Assembly (NCBI RefSeq): GCF_009674825.1
Contig: NZ_WKJH01000021.1
Coordinates: 62,001 to 126,000, forward strand
Source: Maribacter luteus
GTDB taxonomy: Bacteria > Bacteroidota > Bacteroidia > Flavobacteriales > Flavobacteriaceae
Reading direction: 5' to 3'
DNA length: 64,000 nucleotides
A program made the position numbers and the translations under genes. The notes under the pieces were generated by a model, which was not told where the DNA came from, did no database searches, and worked only from the letters and a program-made list of their open reading frames with translations. Shown here piece after piece: positions 17,063-25,559 of this stretch (within the stretch, counting starts at the first letter, position 1; each line of letters begins with the position of its first letter).

Positions 17063-18123
17063 TGAGAATCACGGCGGTTTCATACGAACGGTTGGATATT
17101 GATTTATCCGTGCCTTATACCATTGCCTACGAGACCATTAGCAAGACGACCAATTTTATCCTGAAATTGGAGACCGATGGCAAATGGCTGGGCTTTGGTT
17201 GTGCCGCACCCGATTTGGTGGTGACAGGAGAGAACCCTAAGGATGTTGAACATGCCATTACCACCATAATAGCTCCATATTTAGTTGGTAAAGATCCTTT
17301 TTCCTATGCTTTTGTATTGATGGAGTTAAAGCAATTGCTGGGTAAGCGATCTTCTGCATTGGCCATGGTAGATATGGCGTTGTACGATTTGATTTCCAAA
17401 AAGGCCGAAGTGCCTTTGTATAAATTTTTGGGAGGATATCGCAATAGTATTGCCACAAGTATTACCATTGGTATTTTGCCTGTGGAAGAGACCTTAAGGC
17501 ATGCACGGGAATATGTGCAGCAAGGTTTTACAATCTTAAAGGTAAAGGGAGGGGACAACCTTCAGGATGATATTGATAAAATGACCAAAATCCATGAAAA
17601 ATTTCCGCAGATTGCCCTTCGTTTTGATGGGAATCAGGGGTACTCGGTAAAGGATTCGGTCGCTTTTGTAAAGGCCACAAAGGATATAGGAATAGAGATC
17701 TTTGAACAACCTACCAAGCAGGAAGTGGAAGAGCGTTTGGGACAGGTTACAGATCAGGTGCATATTCCTGTGATGGCTGACGAAAGCTTAAAGACTTTGA
17801 CCGACGCTTTTCGTTTGGCACAGAATGAACGGGTGGATATGGTGAATATAAAACTGCAGAAAGTAGGGGGTATTATGGTCGGAACCCACATTGATTCCGT
17901 TGCCAAAGCGGCACGGTTGGAGGCCATGGTCGGGTGTATTGATGAATGTGGACTCGGTATAGCGGCAGGTTTACATTTTGCTTTGTCGAGACAAAATGTG
18001 AAGTATGCGGATCTTGACGGACATTTAGAGCTGGTTTCAGACCCTTATAAGGATATATTTCGCCTTGAGAAAGGGGTGTTGTACCCAACTGATAGACCAG
18101 GTTTAGGTGTGATAGATTTTTAA
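17062..18123 (+). CDS. Dipeptide epimerase, L-Ala-D/L-Glu type
   Basis: 353 residues of the muconate-lactonizing/enolase superfamily. Catalytic positions are all visible: KVK (Lys160, Lys162), Asp189 in RFDGNQ, Glu215 in FEQPT, Asp240 in MADES, Lys264 in NIKLQK and a C-terminal DLD (Asp317, Asp319). From memory of the Bacillus L-Ala-D/L-Glu epimerase, these sit at nearly the same numbers, and its DxD motif binds the free ammonium of the dipeptide. That favours an Ala-Glu-like dipeptide over an N-acetyl amino acid. Such enzymes recycle the D-Glu of murein peptides. ATG 17062 is preferred over TTG 17059. It is last in the operon and converges with a small membrane-protein gene after ten bases. 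Confidence 0.9.
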   Translation: MRITAVSYERLDIDLSVPYTIAYETISKTTNFILKLETDGKWLGFGCAAPDLVVTGENPKDVEHAITTIIAPYLVGKDPFSYAFVLMELKQLLGKRSSALAMVDMALYDLISKKAEVPLYKFLGGYRNSIATSITIGILPVEETLRHAREYVQQGFTILKVKGGDNLQDDIDKMTKIHEKFPQIALRFDGNQGYSVKDSVAFVKATKDIGIEIFEQPTKQEVEERLGQVTDQVHIPVMADESLKTLTDAFRLAQNERVDMVNIKLQKVGGIMVGTHIDSVAKAARLEAMVGCIDECGLGIAAGLHFALSRQNVKYADLDGHLELVSDPYKDIFRLEKGVLYPTDRPGLGVIDF

Positions 18124-18133
18124 TGCCATTTTC

Positions 18134-18556
18134 TTAATGGTTCGGTTCCACGTAATAATCAATGGAATTCAAGGAATGATTGGGGTCAATGATATCCAAG
18201 ATCTTATCAATGGCTTTTCCGAAACCGGTCAATGTATCACTTTGTTTGTTCTTTCCGAGTACGCTGGAAATGGTTTCATCCCGATTACCAAATCGATAAC
18301 CTGCTTTTTTAATCCAAAGTTGGTTCAATAAATGCTGCATCATTACATTTCCCAACTGGTCTATTGATATGGCGATTTTCAAAAGGAATTCCCCAATACC
18401 TGAAAATCCTTGAGTGAATAAAGAATGGAAAATCCCATAAATGAAACCCAGTGGGCCGGTAACGAGCATTAAAATGATTGAGATACAGAATAGTAATAGT
18501 CCTATTAACGGACTTACTTTCTTATCGGGTCGGGCGTCTTTTTGTTTTTTTATCAT
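18134..18556 (-). CDS. Small membrane protein of unknown function
   Basis: 140 residues. The charged start MIKKQKDARPDKK is followed by a long hydrophobic stretch (PLIGLLLFCISIILMLVTGP) and a second moderately hydrophobic amphipathic region around 45-75. The C-terminal half is soluble. I do not recognise the family. It begins only two bases after the stop of the ComEC-like hydrolase gene, so the two are almost certainly co-transcribed and may work together at the inner membrane. Confidence 0.7.
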   Translation of the reverse strand: MIKKQKDARPDKKVSPLIGLLLFCISIILMLVTGPLGFIYGIFHSLFTQGFSGIGEFLLKIAISIDQLGNVMMQHLLNQLWIKKAGYRFGNRDETISSVLGKNKQSDTLTGFGKAIDKILDIIDPNHSLNSIDYYVEPNH

Positions 18557-18558
18557 AA

Positions 18559-20067
18559 TTATTTAGGAACGTATTTGAAACGTCCCATATTGTTTTTTTC
18601 CAATTTATAAATATCCCAAACTTTGCTTCCGCCACCTTTTTCCAACTTCTGGGCAATGATACACCGTTCCCCATCGGTGCGGAGATTTATTGAGCCGTAT
18701 ACCGTGACGTTACGTTCCTTAAGCTTTTCGTTCTTTTCTTGGATTTGGTCGATGAGTTTAAGTCTTCGGGCATTTGTGGTCGCGGTTGCCAATTTAATTT
18801 CTAGTTCATTGATTTCTGAAAGGGTTTTTCTTTCATCTTCCCTGTGTGATCGGGCCAACTCCGTACTAAAGATCAAAGGCCTGTCCCCTCGCCCGTTTAC
18901 ACCTATGGCACCCAAGGTATCCGGTCTGGGGTGGGAGTGTTGTTCTTCATCACCGCTAGATATTACCGTGGCCACTGAGTTTAAGCATCTAAGGAACAAA
19001 CTGGTGAAATCCGCACTACCATGATGGCAGGCTTTTGAAACGTCGGTCTCGAAAAAACGACGCGCATTTTCAATGAATTCGTTTTCCTCCGTGGCAGAGT
19101 TGAAGTCCAATTTCATTCCCGTATGTTTTTCCATTAAAAACTCTTCGGCCTTGATGTTCAGGTCACCACCAAGAAAGATATTGATGTCCTTATAATTCAG
19201 TTTAAAGACAATGGAATGTCCGTTTTTGGTTTTGCCCTTATTCCCTAAGGAACGCAATGCCTTTTTACCGTTGACCGTTTCGGTCACCGGTCCAAGGACT
19301 TGTATATTAAGTGTTTTGTCCTTTTCAAACCCATCAAGATATTTATCAGCTTCACTGAGCATGCGGATTTCCCCATTGATTTTGTTGTTGTCTAACATGC
19401 GCTTTAGAAGCTTGGCGTAATTCTTATCCCATTGTTCGTTGCCGGAAGGATGCTTCCAATTGGGTTCATGGGCTAGATAATCGATGACTTTTTGTTTGCT
19501 ATCGAACAGTTCTGTGTAGTACGTACGATCTGTTTTTTCCGTTTCCCCGAAGTACGAAGGTTTAATGTTTTTTTGATATTCGAGTAACCCATTATGTAAA
19601 AATTCATTGAAGAACACATTGGGTTCGCCTGCCAGAAAATGATAGCCCCCATAATGGTCCTGATCAGGGTGACTGGCAATCGCGTATTTAAAAGTCCATT
19701 CAGTTTTGAATTCATTGTAACGCCATTTGAGAAAGCGCCACATATTGTCGCCCAATCCGGCATCGATTATGATATGTTCATCATCCGGGGTTACGACCAA
19801 TGCCCCATCACCTTGGCCAACATCCAAGAAAACAATTTCCAGAACACGGTCATCGCGAAGGTCGTCTTTATGCATCCAACCATTTTCCCCACGTACGCGA
19901 ACGAATAAATAATCGCCATTGGTCTTTTCGGGTTTAAGAATACCGACCCAATCCCCAAAGATGATCTGGTGTATCTTTTTTTCGCCCTTATTTCCATTGT
20001 CATCTTTATAGAGGTATGCAAAAGGATATTGGGCATATTTAAACCCTGTATATTCAAATCGAGGCAT
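18559..20067 (-). CDS. ComEC/Rec2-like MBL-fold hydrolase, stand-alone
   Basis: About 502 residues from ATG 20067 (MPRFEYTGFK); an upstream TTG extension is unlikely. Residues ~30-70 look like an SH3b-type beta module (FGDWVGILK, NGWMHKDDL). An MBL domain follows: FLDVGQGDGALV, the metal motif SHPDQDH at 132-138, FLGGDLN with Asp302, HHGS at 348-351 and a SSGDEEQHSHP segment, all characteristic of ComEC-type MBL domains. Near 408-455 is a charged, heptad-like helix. There are no transmembrane channel domains, so it is not the DNA-uptake ComEC itself. Stand-alone homologues are thought to act on nucleic acid or phosphodiesters, but the substrate here is unknown. It has no evident signal peptide and forms an operon with the small membrane protein. 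Confidence 0.8.
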   Translation of the reverse strand: MPRFEYTGFKYAQYPFAYLYKDDNGNKGEKKIHQIIFGDWVGILKPEKTNGDYLFVRVRGENGWMHKDDLRDDRVLEIVFLDVGQGDGALVVTPDDEHIIIDAGLGDNMWRFLKWRYNEFKTEWTFKYAIASHPDQDHYGGYHFLAGEPNVFFNEFLHNGLLEYQKNIKPSYFGETEKTDRTYYTELFDSKQKVIDYLAHEPNWKHPSGNEQWDKNYAKLLKRMLDNNKINGEIRMLSEADKYLDGFEKDKTLNIQVLGPVTETVNGKKALRSLGNKGKTKNGHSIVFKLNYKDINIFLGGDLNIKAEEFLMEKHTGMKLDFNSATEENEFIENARRFFETDVSKACHHGSADFTSLFLRCLNSVATVISSGDEEQHSHPRPDTLGAIGVNGRGDRPLIFSTELARSHREDERKTLSEINELEIKLATATTNARRLKLIDQIQEKNEKLKERNVTVYGSINLRTDGERCIIAQKLEKGGGSKVWDIYKLEKNNMGRFKYVPK

Positions 20068-20335
20068 AACTTTTATGGTTTTTCTTAAAGTTATTGAATA
20101 ATTAGGTCGGTAAAAGGTTTTATTGTAAGAAGTTACCTGATTTTTGTAGGTGTGGACCAGTTTTACATGATTTTGGTTTTGTGGATAATTGAATTTTTTG
20201 GAACCTTCCAAAAAGGCTCTTACTTTTCATTTTGAAACCCTTCCTTTCTTTTAAATCCGTAATTTTATAAAAGAAGAAGAGAGGTTTTTAAAGCCTTGTT
20301 TTATCAATTACAGTATCGATTGAAATTTTAAAGAA

Positions 20336-21529
20336 ATGGTCAAGGTAGCTACAGGGTTGGATGTTTTATGTAATGATTTCCATCTTCAAAAGGAATTCAA
20401 AGGAAACGTAGCGTTACTTTGTCATAATGCCTCGGTCGACAAGGGTTTTGTACCTGCGGCAGTACGCTTTAAAGAATTGTTCGGATCCAGGTTCATTAAG
20501 CTATTCGGTCCGCAACATGGCTTTTCTACGGATGCACAGGATAATATGATCGAAACGGACCACTATGTACACCCACATTTTAAGTTTCCGGTATATTCAC
20601 TTTACTCGGAAACTCGTGTCCCAACCGATGAAATGCTCAATGGTATAGATCATTTTTTTGTAGACCTACAAGATGTGGGTTGCCGTATGTATACCTACAT
20701 ATACTCTTTGACGCTTTTATTGGAAAAGTGTATCGACAAGGATATTGAGGTCATTGTTTTGGATCGGCCAAATCCATTGAACGGCATAACTTTGGAAGGC
20801 AATGTTCTGGATCCCAAATACGCTTCCTTCATTGGCCGGCACCCTATTCCGGTACGGCATGGAATGACCATTGGGGAAGTTGGGCTAATGCATCAAAAGT
20901 ACTGGGCCGATAAACCAATGAATTATAGAGTGATAAAAATGCGTAACTGGGAACGGAACATGTATTTTGAAGATACGGGTTTATCGTGGTTATTGCCTTC
21001 ACCAAATTTATCCAGATATGAAAGTGCCATGACTTTTCCTGGGATTGTCCTTTTTGAGGGTACCCAACTTAGCGAGGGAAGGGGGACTACACAATCCTTG
21101 GAGTTGGTGGGTCATCCATCAATAGAACCTTTTGGTTGGTATGATCGGCATTTGAAGCAAGCTTTGGAAAAGTCGGGATTAAAAGGTGTTGCCATAAGAC
21201 CGATAACCTTTTTGCCGACATTCAATAAACATGCTGATAGCGTCTGTGGTGGATTTCAAATTCATGTAACCGATAGAAACGTTTTTCAGCCTTGGCGTGT
21301 TGGTCAATGGTTGTTGCGGGAGTTATACCATCTTATGGAAGGGGATTTTAAATGGTTGCAACCACCGTACGAATATGATTATACGAATATGCCCATTGAT
21401 ATCATTAACGGGACGGATAGATTAAGGTGTTGGGTTGAGCAGAAAGGAAGCCTGCAAATGCTAGGGTCCTTGGAAAATTACAGTGACTACGAACCCAAGT
21501 TTCGTGCCATTCAAATCTATTGGTCGTAA
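20336..21529 (+). CDS. namZ: Exo-beta-N-acetylmuramidase NamZ-like (DUF1343)
   Basis: 397 residues of the DUF1343 family, now known as NamZ, which releases terminal MurNAc from the non-reducing end of murein fragments. Family features visible are ATGLDVLC and NVALLCHNAS near the start, LFGPQHGF, the DLQDVGCRMYTYIYSL segment, VLDRPNPLNG and PSPNLSRYESA. Characterised members are exported, but this one starts MVKVATGLDV directly with no signal peptide, suggesting a cytoplasmic recycling role or a mis-set start. No in-frame upstream start with a hydrophobic segment is apparent. It is encoded alone, downstream of a divergent ComEC-like gene and convergent with ftsE. Confidence 0.88.
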   Translation: MVKVATGLDVLCNDFHLQKEFKGNVALLCHNASVDKGFVPAAVRFKELFGSRFIKLFGPQHGFSTDAQDNMIETDHYVHPHFKFPVYSLYSETRVPTDEMLNGIDHFFVDLQDVGCRMYTYIYSLTLLLEKCIDKDIEVIVLDRPNPLNGITLEGNVLDPKYASFIGRHPIPVRHGMTIGEVGLMHQKYWADKPMNYRVIKMRNWERNMYFEDTGLSWLLPSPNLSRYESAMTFPGIVLFEGTQLSEGRGTTQSLELVGHPSIEPFGWYDRHLKQALEKSGLKGVAIRPITFLPTFNKHADSVCGGFQIHVTDRNVFQPWRVGQWLLRELYHLMEGDFKWLQPPYEYDYTNMPIDIINGTDRLRCWVEQKGSLQMLGSLENYSDYEPKFRAIQIYWS

Positions 21530-21557
21530 TTTGAAATAGCAGGGTGTTTCTGGTCAG

Positions 21558-22241
21558 TTATACAGCGTTTTGAACCACTTCAAAGACTTTGCTGCCGTCA
21601 CATTTGAGCGTTTTTGAAGGGTATTTCAAGATCAAGGCATAATCATGGGTGGCCATTAAAATGGTGCGTCCCGATTTGTTGATTTCCTGAAGAACCTTCA
21701 TCACTTCCACACTGGTTTGGGGATCAAGGTTACCTGTTGGCTCATCGGCCAAAATAAGCTCGGGGTCGTTCAATAAGGCACGAGCAATGGCAATACGTTG
21801 TTGTTCCCCCCCGGATAGTTCGTGAGGAAATTTGAATCCTTTGGTTTTCATACCGACCTTGTCCAGCACTTCTGTAATTTGCGTGTCCATCTTGGCCTGG
21901 TCTTTCCAGCCGGTGGCCTTGAGTACAAATTGTAAGTTGTTGTTGATATTCCTATCCGGCAACAATTTAAAATCCTGGAAAACGATTCCCAGTTTCCTTC
22001 GTAAGAAAGGTATGTCCTTTTCTTTTAGGGTCTTAAGGTCAAAACCAACGATATTCCCTTCCCCATGTCGAAGGGGAAGATCCCCGTACAGGGTTTTCAT
22101 AAAGCTACTTTTTCCACTTCCGGTCTTTCCGATCAAGTAGACGAACTCACCTTTTTTAATGTCGAGGCTAATCTCGTTCAATACCATATTTTCCTTTTGG
22201 AAAACTCCGACATCTTTTAATGCTAAAATTGATTCTGACAT
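21558..22241 (-). CDS. ftsE: Cell division ATP-binding protein FtsE
   Basis: About 227 residues. The Walker A is [11 protein letters not shown], the signature [10 protein letters not shown], Walker [14 protein letters not shown] and the switch His lies in [17 protein letters not shown] is typical of FtsE. With FtsX it forms an inner-membrane ABC complex that controls murein hydrolases at the septum. ftsX is not adjacent, so the partner must lie outside the window. The start was set at ATG 22241 (MSESILAL) rather than the TTG- or GTG-like extension upstream, which is not conserved in this family. Confidence 0.9.
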   Translation of the reverse strand: MSESILALKDVGVFQKENMVLNEISLDIKKGEFVYLIGKTGSGKSSFMKTLYGDLPLRHGEGNIVGFDLKTLKEKDIPFLRRKLGIVFQDFKLLPDRNINNNLQFVLKATGWKDQAKMDTQITEVLDKVGMKTKGFKFPHELSGGEQQRIAIARALLNDPELILADEPTGNLDPQTSVEVMKVLQEINKSGRTILMATHDYALILKYPSKTLKCDGSKVFEVVQNAV

Positions 22242-22514
22242 AGTAACTTTGTTGATATAAAAGTAATAAGTTCTGGATGAAATCAAAGGAGCCCCAAGTA
22301 AAATATTTTACTTTGTCCTTGTTACATTTATGTTAAGGTTATACTTAGGTATAATATTTGCCGTTATTGTCTTTAGACGATAAGAATACGGAATTTCGTA
22401 ACAAGAAATTCTTTTTTGTTTGAGTATATCTTAAAAGTTGTTGCCGGCAAGGCGAAATTCGTATAAGGAGTTATTGAATTCCATCACGGAATTTTTTAAA
22501 ATAGTTAGAACACT

Positions 22515-25500
22515 ATGCTGAAAAGAATCACCGTTTTTATTCCCATTTTCATGGGAATGTTTTACTTGGGAACCGCCCAAGAAACCAAAATCTACACCCA
22601 CGAACAAAAAGACTACCAAGATGCCCTGGCACTGTACAATAATGAGCAGTACCAAGCAGCCCAGACTATTTTCGAGAAGGTTAAACTATCTACTAAAGAT
22701 TATGAGACCGAAGCGAACAGTGCTTATTATGCTGCAAATGCCGCGGTAAGGCTGAACCAATTGGGTGCCGACCGCCTAATGGAAGATTTTGTGGCAACGT
22801 ACCCGACTTCGACTAAACGTAATTCGGCCTATTCCGATGTTGCCGACTATTATTTTGAAACCGGTAAATATCCGTATGCCTTAAAATGGTACAATAAAGT
22901 GGATCAAAGTGCCTTGTCTCGAAAGGAGATGGACCAGTTCAATTTCAATTATGGATATTCATTATTTTCTTCCGGAAAGGGCAAACAGGCCGAAAGCTAT
23001 CTGAACAAGGTGGTCAGTTCACCGGTTTATGGTTCCCAAGCGAAATATTACCTTGGGTATATCGCCTATCAACAGGATGATTATGAAGGGGCCAATGAAC
23101 GTTTTGACCAAATCACCGATCCAGAATTGTTAGATGAGAAATTATCGTACTACCAGGCCGATATGAATTTTAAACTGGGAAAATTTGAAGAGGCCATTGC
23201 CTTGGCCAAAAAACAATTGCCCAAATCGGATAGGAATGAGGTTTCCGAACTCAATAAGATCATTGGGGAGAGTTACTTTAATTTAGGGCAATATGCTAAC
23301 GCCATTCCCTATTTGGAAGCGTATAAAGGAAAAAGGGGAAAATGGAACAATACGGATTATTACTTGTTGGGATATTGTTTTTACAAGCAAGGTGATTTCG
23401 CCAATGCCATTCAGCAATTCAATAAAATTATAGGTGGTACCAATAGTGTTTCCCAAAACGCCTATTACCATTTGGCGGAATGTTATTTAAAATTGGATAA
23501 GAAACAGGAAGCCTTGAATGCGTTTCGAAATGCTTCCCAAATGGACTTTTCCCAAGAAATACAAAAGGATGCCTATTTGAATTATGCTCGTTTAAGCTAT
23601 GAAATAGGTAATGCCTATGAGCCGGTTCCAAAAGTAATATTGGATTATTTGGAGAAATATCCCAATGATGCCCACACTCAGGAAATGCAAGGCTTGTTGG
23701 TAGATTCCTATATTACCTCGAAGAACTTTGAAGGTGCTATGGAACTCCTTGAAAAGAATAAAAACTACGCTAGTAAGACAACCTATCAAAAGGTGGCCTT
23801 TTATCGTGGGGTTGAATTGTTCATAGATGGGGATTATGCGGCTGCCCATGAGAATTTCAGTAAGTCCTTGTCAAGTGCCCAGGACGCGTTATTTAAAGCA
23901 AGGGCAAATTACTGGAATGCGGAATCATTGTATGTAATGAACCGTTTTGATGAGGCCTTGTCCAATTTCAAGGATTTTAAAGAGAATTCCAATGCCTCAC
24001 TAACTGAGGAGTCAAAGGATGTGGATTATAATTTGGGGTACACTTATTTTAAATTGAAGGATTATACCAATGCCATTACATACTTTGATGCTTTTTCCAA
24101 ATCTGGTGTAACCGATCAAGATAAACTGAATGATGCTTATCTGCGATTGGGCGACAGCTATTTTGTGACCAGTAAATATTGGCCGGCTATAGAAACATAT
24201 AATAAGTCATTGGCACTTACCGGTCCTGAAAAGGATTACGCTGCATTCCAAAAAGCCCTGAGCTATGGCTTCGTGGGTAAGAGTGAATCGAAAATCGAGG
24301 AGCTGGATAAATTTGTCTCAAAATATCCAAAATCCACTTTAAAGGATGATGCCCTTTTTGAACTGGGTAATTCGTACATTTCCGCAGGTCAGGAAAATAA
24401 GGGGTTGATCACTTATGACCGTCTTATCGAAGGCTATAAGGGAAGTTCATTGGTGCCCCAAGCTATTATGCGGCAAGGATTGGTTCATTACAATGCCAAC
24501 AGAAATGAAAAGGCATTGGAGGAATTTAAGCAGGTAGTTCGTGATTTTCCCAATACCCAAGAGGCCATCCAAGCCGTGGCAACCGCCAAATTGGTGTACG
24601 TTGATTTGGGACGTGTTGACGAATATGCGGCATGGGTACGTGATTTGGATTTTGTTGAGGTTACCGATACCGAATTGGACAATGCAAGTTTTGAATCTGC
24701 CGATAAACAGCATATGGAGGGCAATACCAATGCGGCCATTAGGGGGTATGAAAGTTATTTAAAACAATTCCCGAATGGAATGCATGCCGTCAAAGCCAAC
24801 TTTAATTTGGCCCAATTATATTTCGCCAAAGATGAAAGGGATAAGGCATTGCCATATTTTAAGAAAGTTGCCGATTTAGGTGGTAGCGAGTATACGGAAC
24901 AAGCGCTTACAAGGGTTTGTGAGATTTACATTGGCAAGAACGATTATAATAACGCATTGCCTTATTTACAGCGATTGGAAGAACAGGCCGATATTCAACA
25001 GAATAGGACCTTTGCCCAATCTAACTTGATGAAAGGGTATTACGAACAAGGTAATTACGCACAAACATTGGCGTATGCCCAAAAAGTTTTGGCTACCTCA
25101 AGTATCGATGATCGTATAAGAAGTGATGCCCATATTATGATCGCCCGTTCTGCCGTTCAGACCAATGATATGGCCAAGGCGGAAACTGCCTATGCCGAAG
25201 TATTGAAAATTGCCAGTGGTGAGACTGCCGCAGAGGCTCTTTATTATGATGCTTATTTTAAGAATGAGGCAGGAAAACATGAAGCTTCCAACACTTCGGT
25301 GCAGAAATTGGCCAAGGATTTTTCGAGCTATAAAGAATGGGGAGGTAAAGGTCTTGTGCTTATGGCCAAGAATTTTTATGCTTTGGATGATGCGTACCAA
25401 GCCACTTATATTCTCGAAAGTGTAATCACTAATTTTAGTCAATATCCGGAAATCGTTGCTGAGGCAAAAGGGGAGTTGGCCATTATTAAATCCAAGGAAG

Positions 25501-25538
25501 CCCAGCGAAACTCATCAGTAGACCCCAACGGAAATTAA
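22515..25538 (+). CDS. Large exported TPR protein
   Basis: 1007 residues with a signal peptide (KRITVFIPIFMGMFYLGTAQ) followed by at least 15-20 tetratricopeptide-like repeats along the whole length (for example ALALYNNEQYQAAQTIFEKV and LLGYCFYKQGDFANAIQQFN). It is predicted to be a periplasmic scaffold for protein interactions. Long TPR proteins next to a plug-less TonB-receptor-like barrel are a recurring pair in Flavobacteriia, and the barrel gene starts 21 bases after this stop. The exact partner and process are unknown. Confidence 0.85.
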   Translation: MLKRITVFIPIFMGMFYLGTAQETKIYTHEQKDYQDALALYNNEQYQAAQTIFEKVKLSTKDYETEANSAYYAANAAVRLNQLGADRLMEDFVATYPTSTKRNSAYSDVADYYFETGKYPYALKWYNKVDQSALSRKEMDQFNFNYGYSLFSSGKGKQAESYLNKVVSSPVYGSQAKYYLGYIAYQQDDYEGANERFDQITDPELLDEKLSYYQADMNFKLGKFEEAIALAKKQLPKSDRNEVSELNKIIGESYFNLGQYANAIPYLEAYKGKRGKWNNTDYYLLGYCFYKQGDFANAIQQFNKIIGGTNSVSQNAYYHLAECYLKLDKKQEALNAFRNASQMDFSQEIQKDAYLNYARLSYEIGNAYEPVPKVILDYLEKYPNDAHTQEMQGLLVDSYITSKNFEGAMELLEKNKNYASKTTYQKVAFYRGVELFIDGDYAAAHENFSKSLSSAQDALFKARANYWNAESLYVMNRFDEALSNFKDFKENSNASLTEESKDVDYNLGYTYFKLKDYTNAITYFDAFSKSGVTDQDKLNDAYLRLGDSYFVTSKYWPAIETYNKSLALTGPEKDYAAFQKALSYGFVGKSESKIEELDKFVSKYPKSTLKDDALFELGNSYISAGQENKGLITYDRLIEGYKGSSLVPQAIMRQGLVHYNANRNEKALEEFKQVVRDFPNTQEAIQAVATAKLVYVDLGRVDEYAAWVRDLDFVEVTDTELDNASFESADKQHMEGNTNAAIRGYESYLKQFPNGMHAVKANFNLAQLYFAKDERDKALPYFKKVADLGGSEYTEQALTRVCEIYIGKNDYNNALPYLQRLEEQADIQQNRTFAQSNLMKGYYEQGNYAQTLAYAQKVLATSSIDDRIRSDAHIMIARSAVQTNDMAKAETAYAEVLKIASGETAAEALYYDAYFKNEAGKHEASNTSVQKLAKDFSSYKEWGGKGLVLMAKNFYALDDAYQATYILESVITNFSQYPEIVAEAKGELAIIKSKEAQRNSSVDPNGN

Positions 25539-25559
25539 TATCCCTATAAAGAACACATT

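Noticed and set aside
18559-20067. Beta-lactamase
   Set aside because: Although MBL-fold, the motifs (SHPDQDH, HHGS) are those of ComEC-type proteins, not of beta-lactamases.
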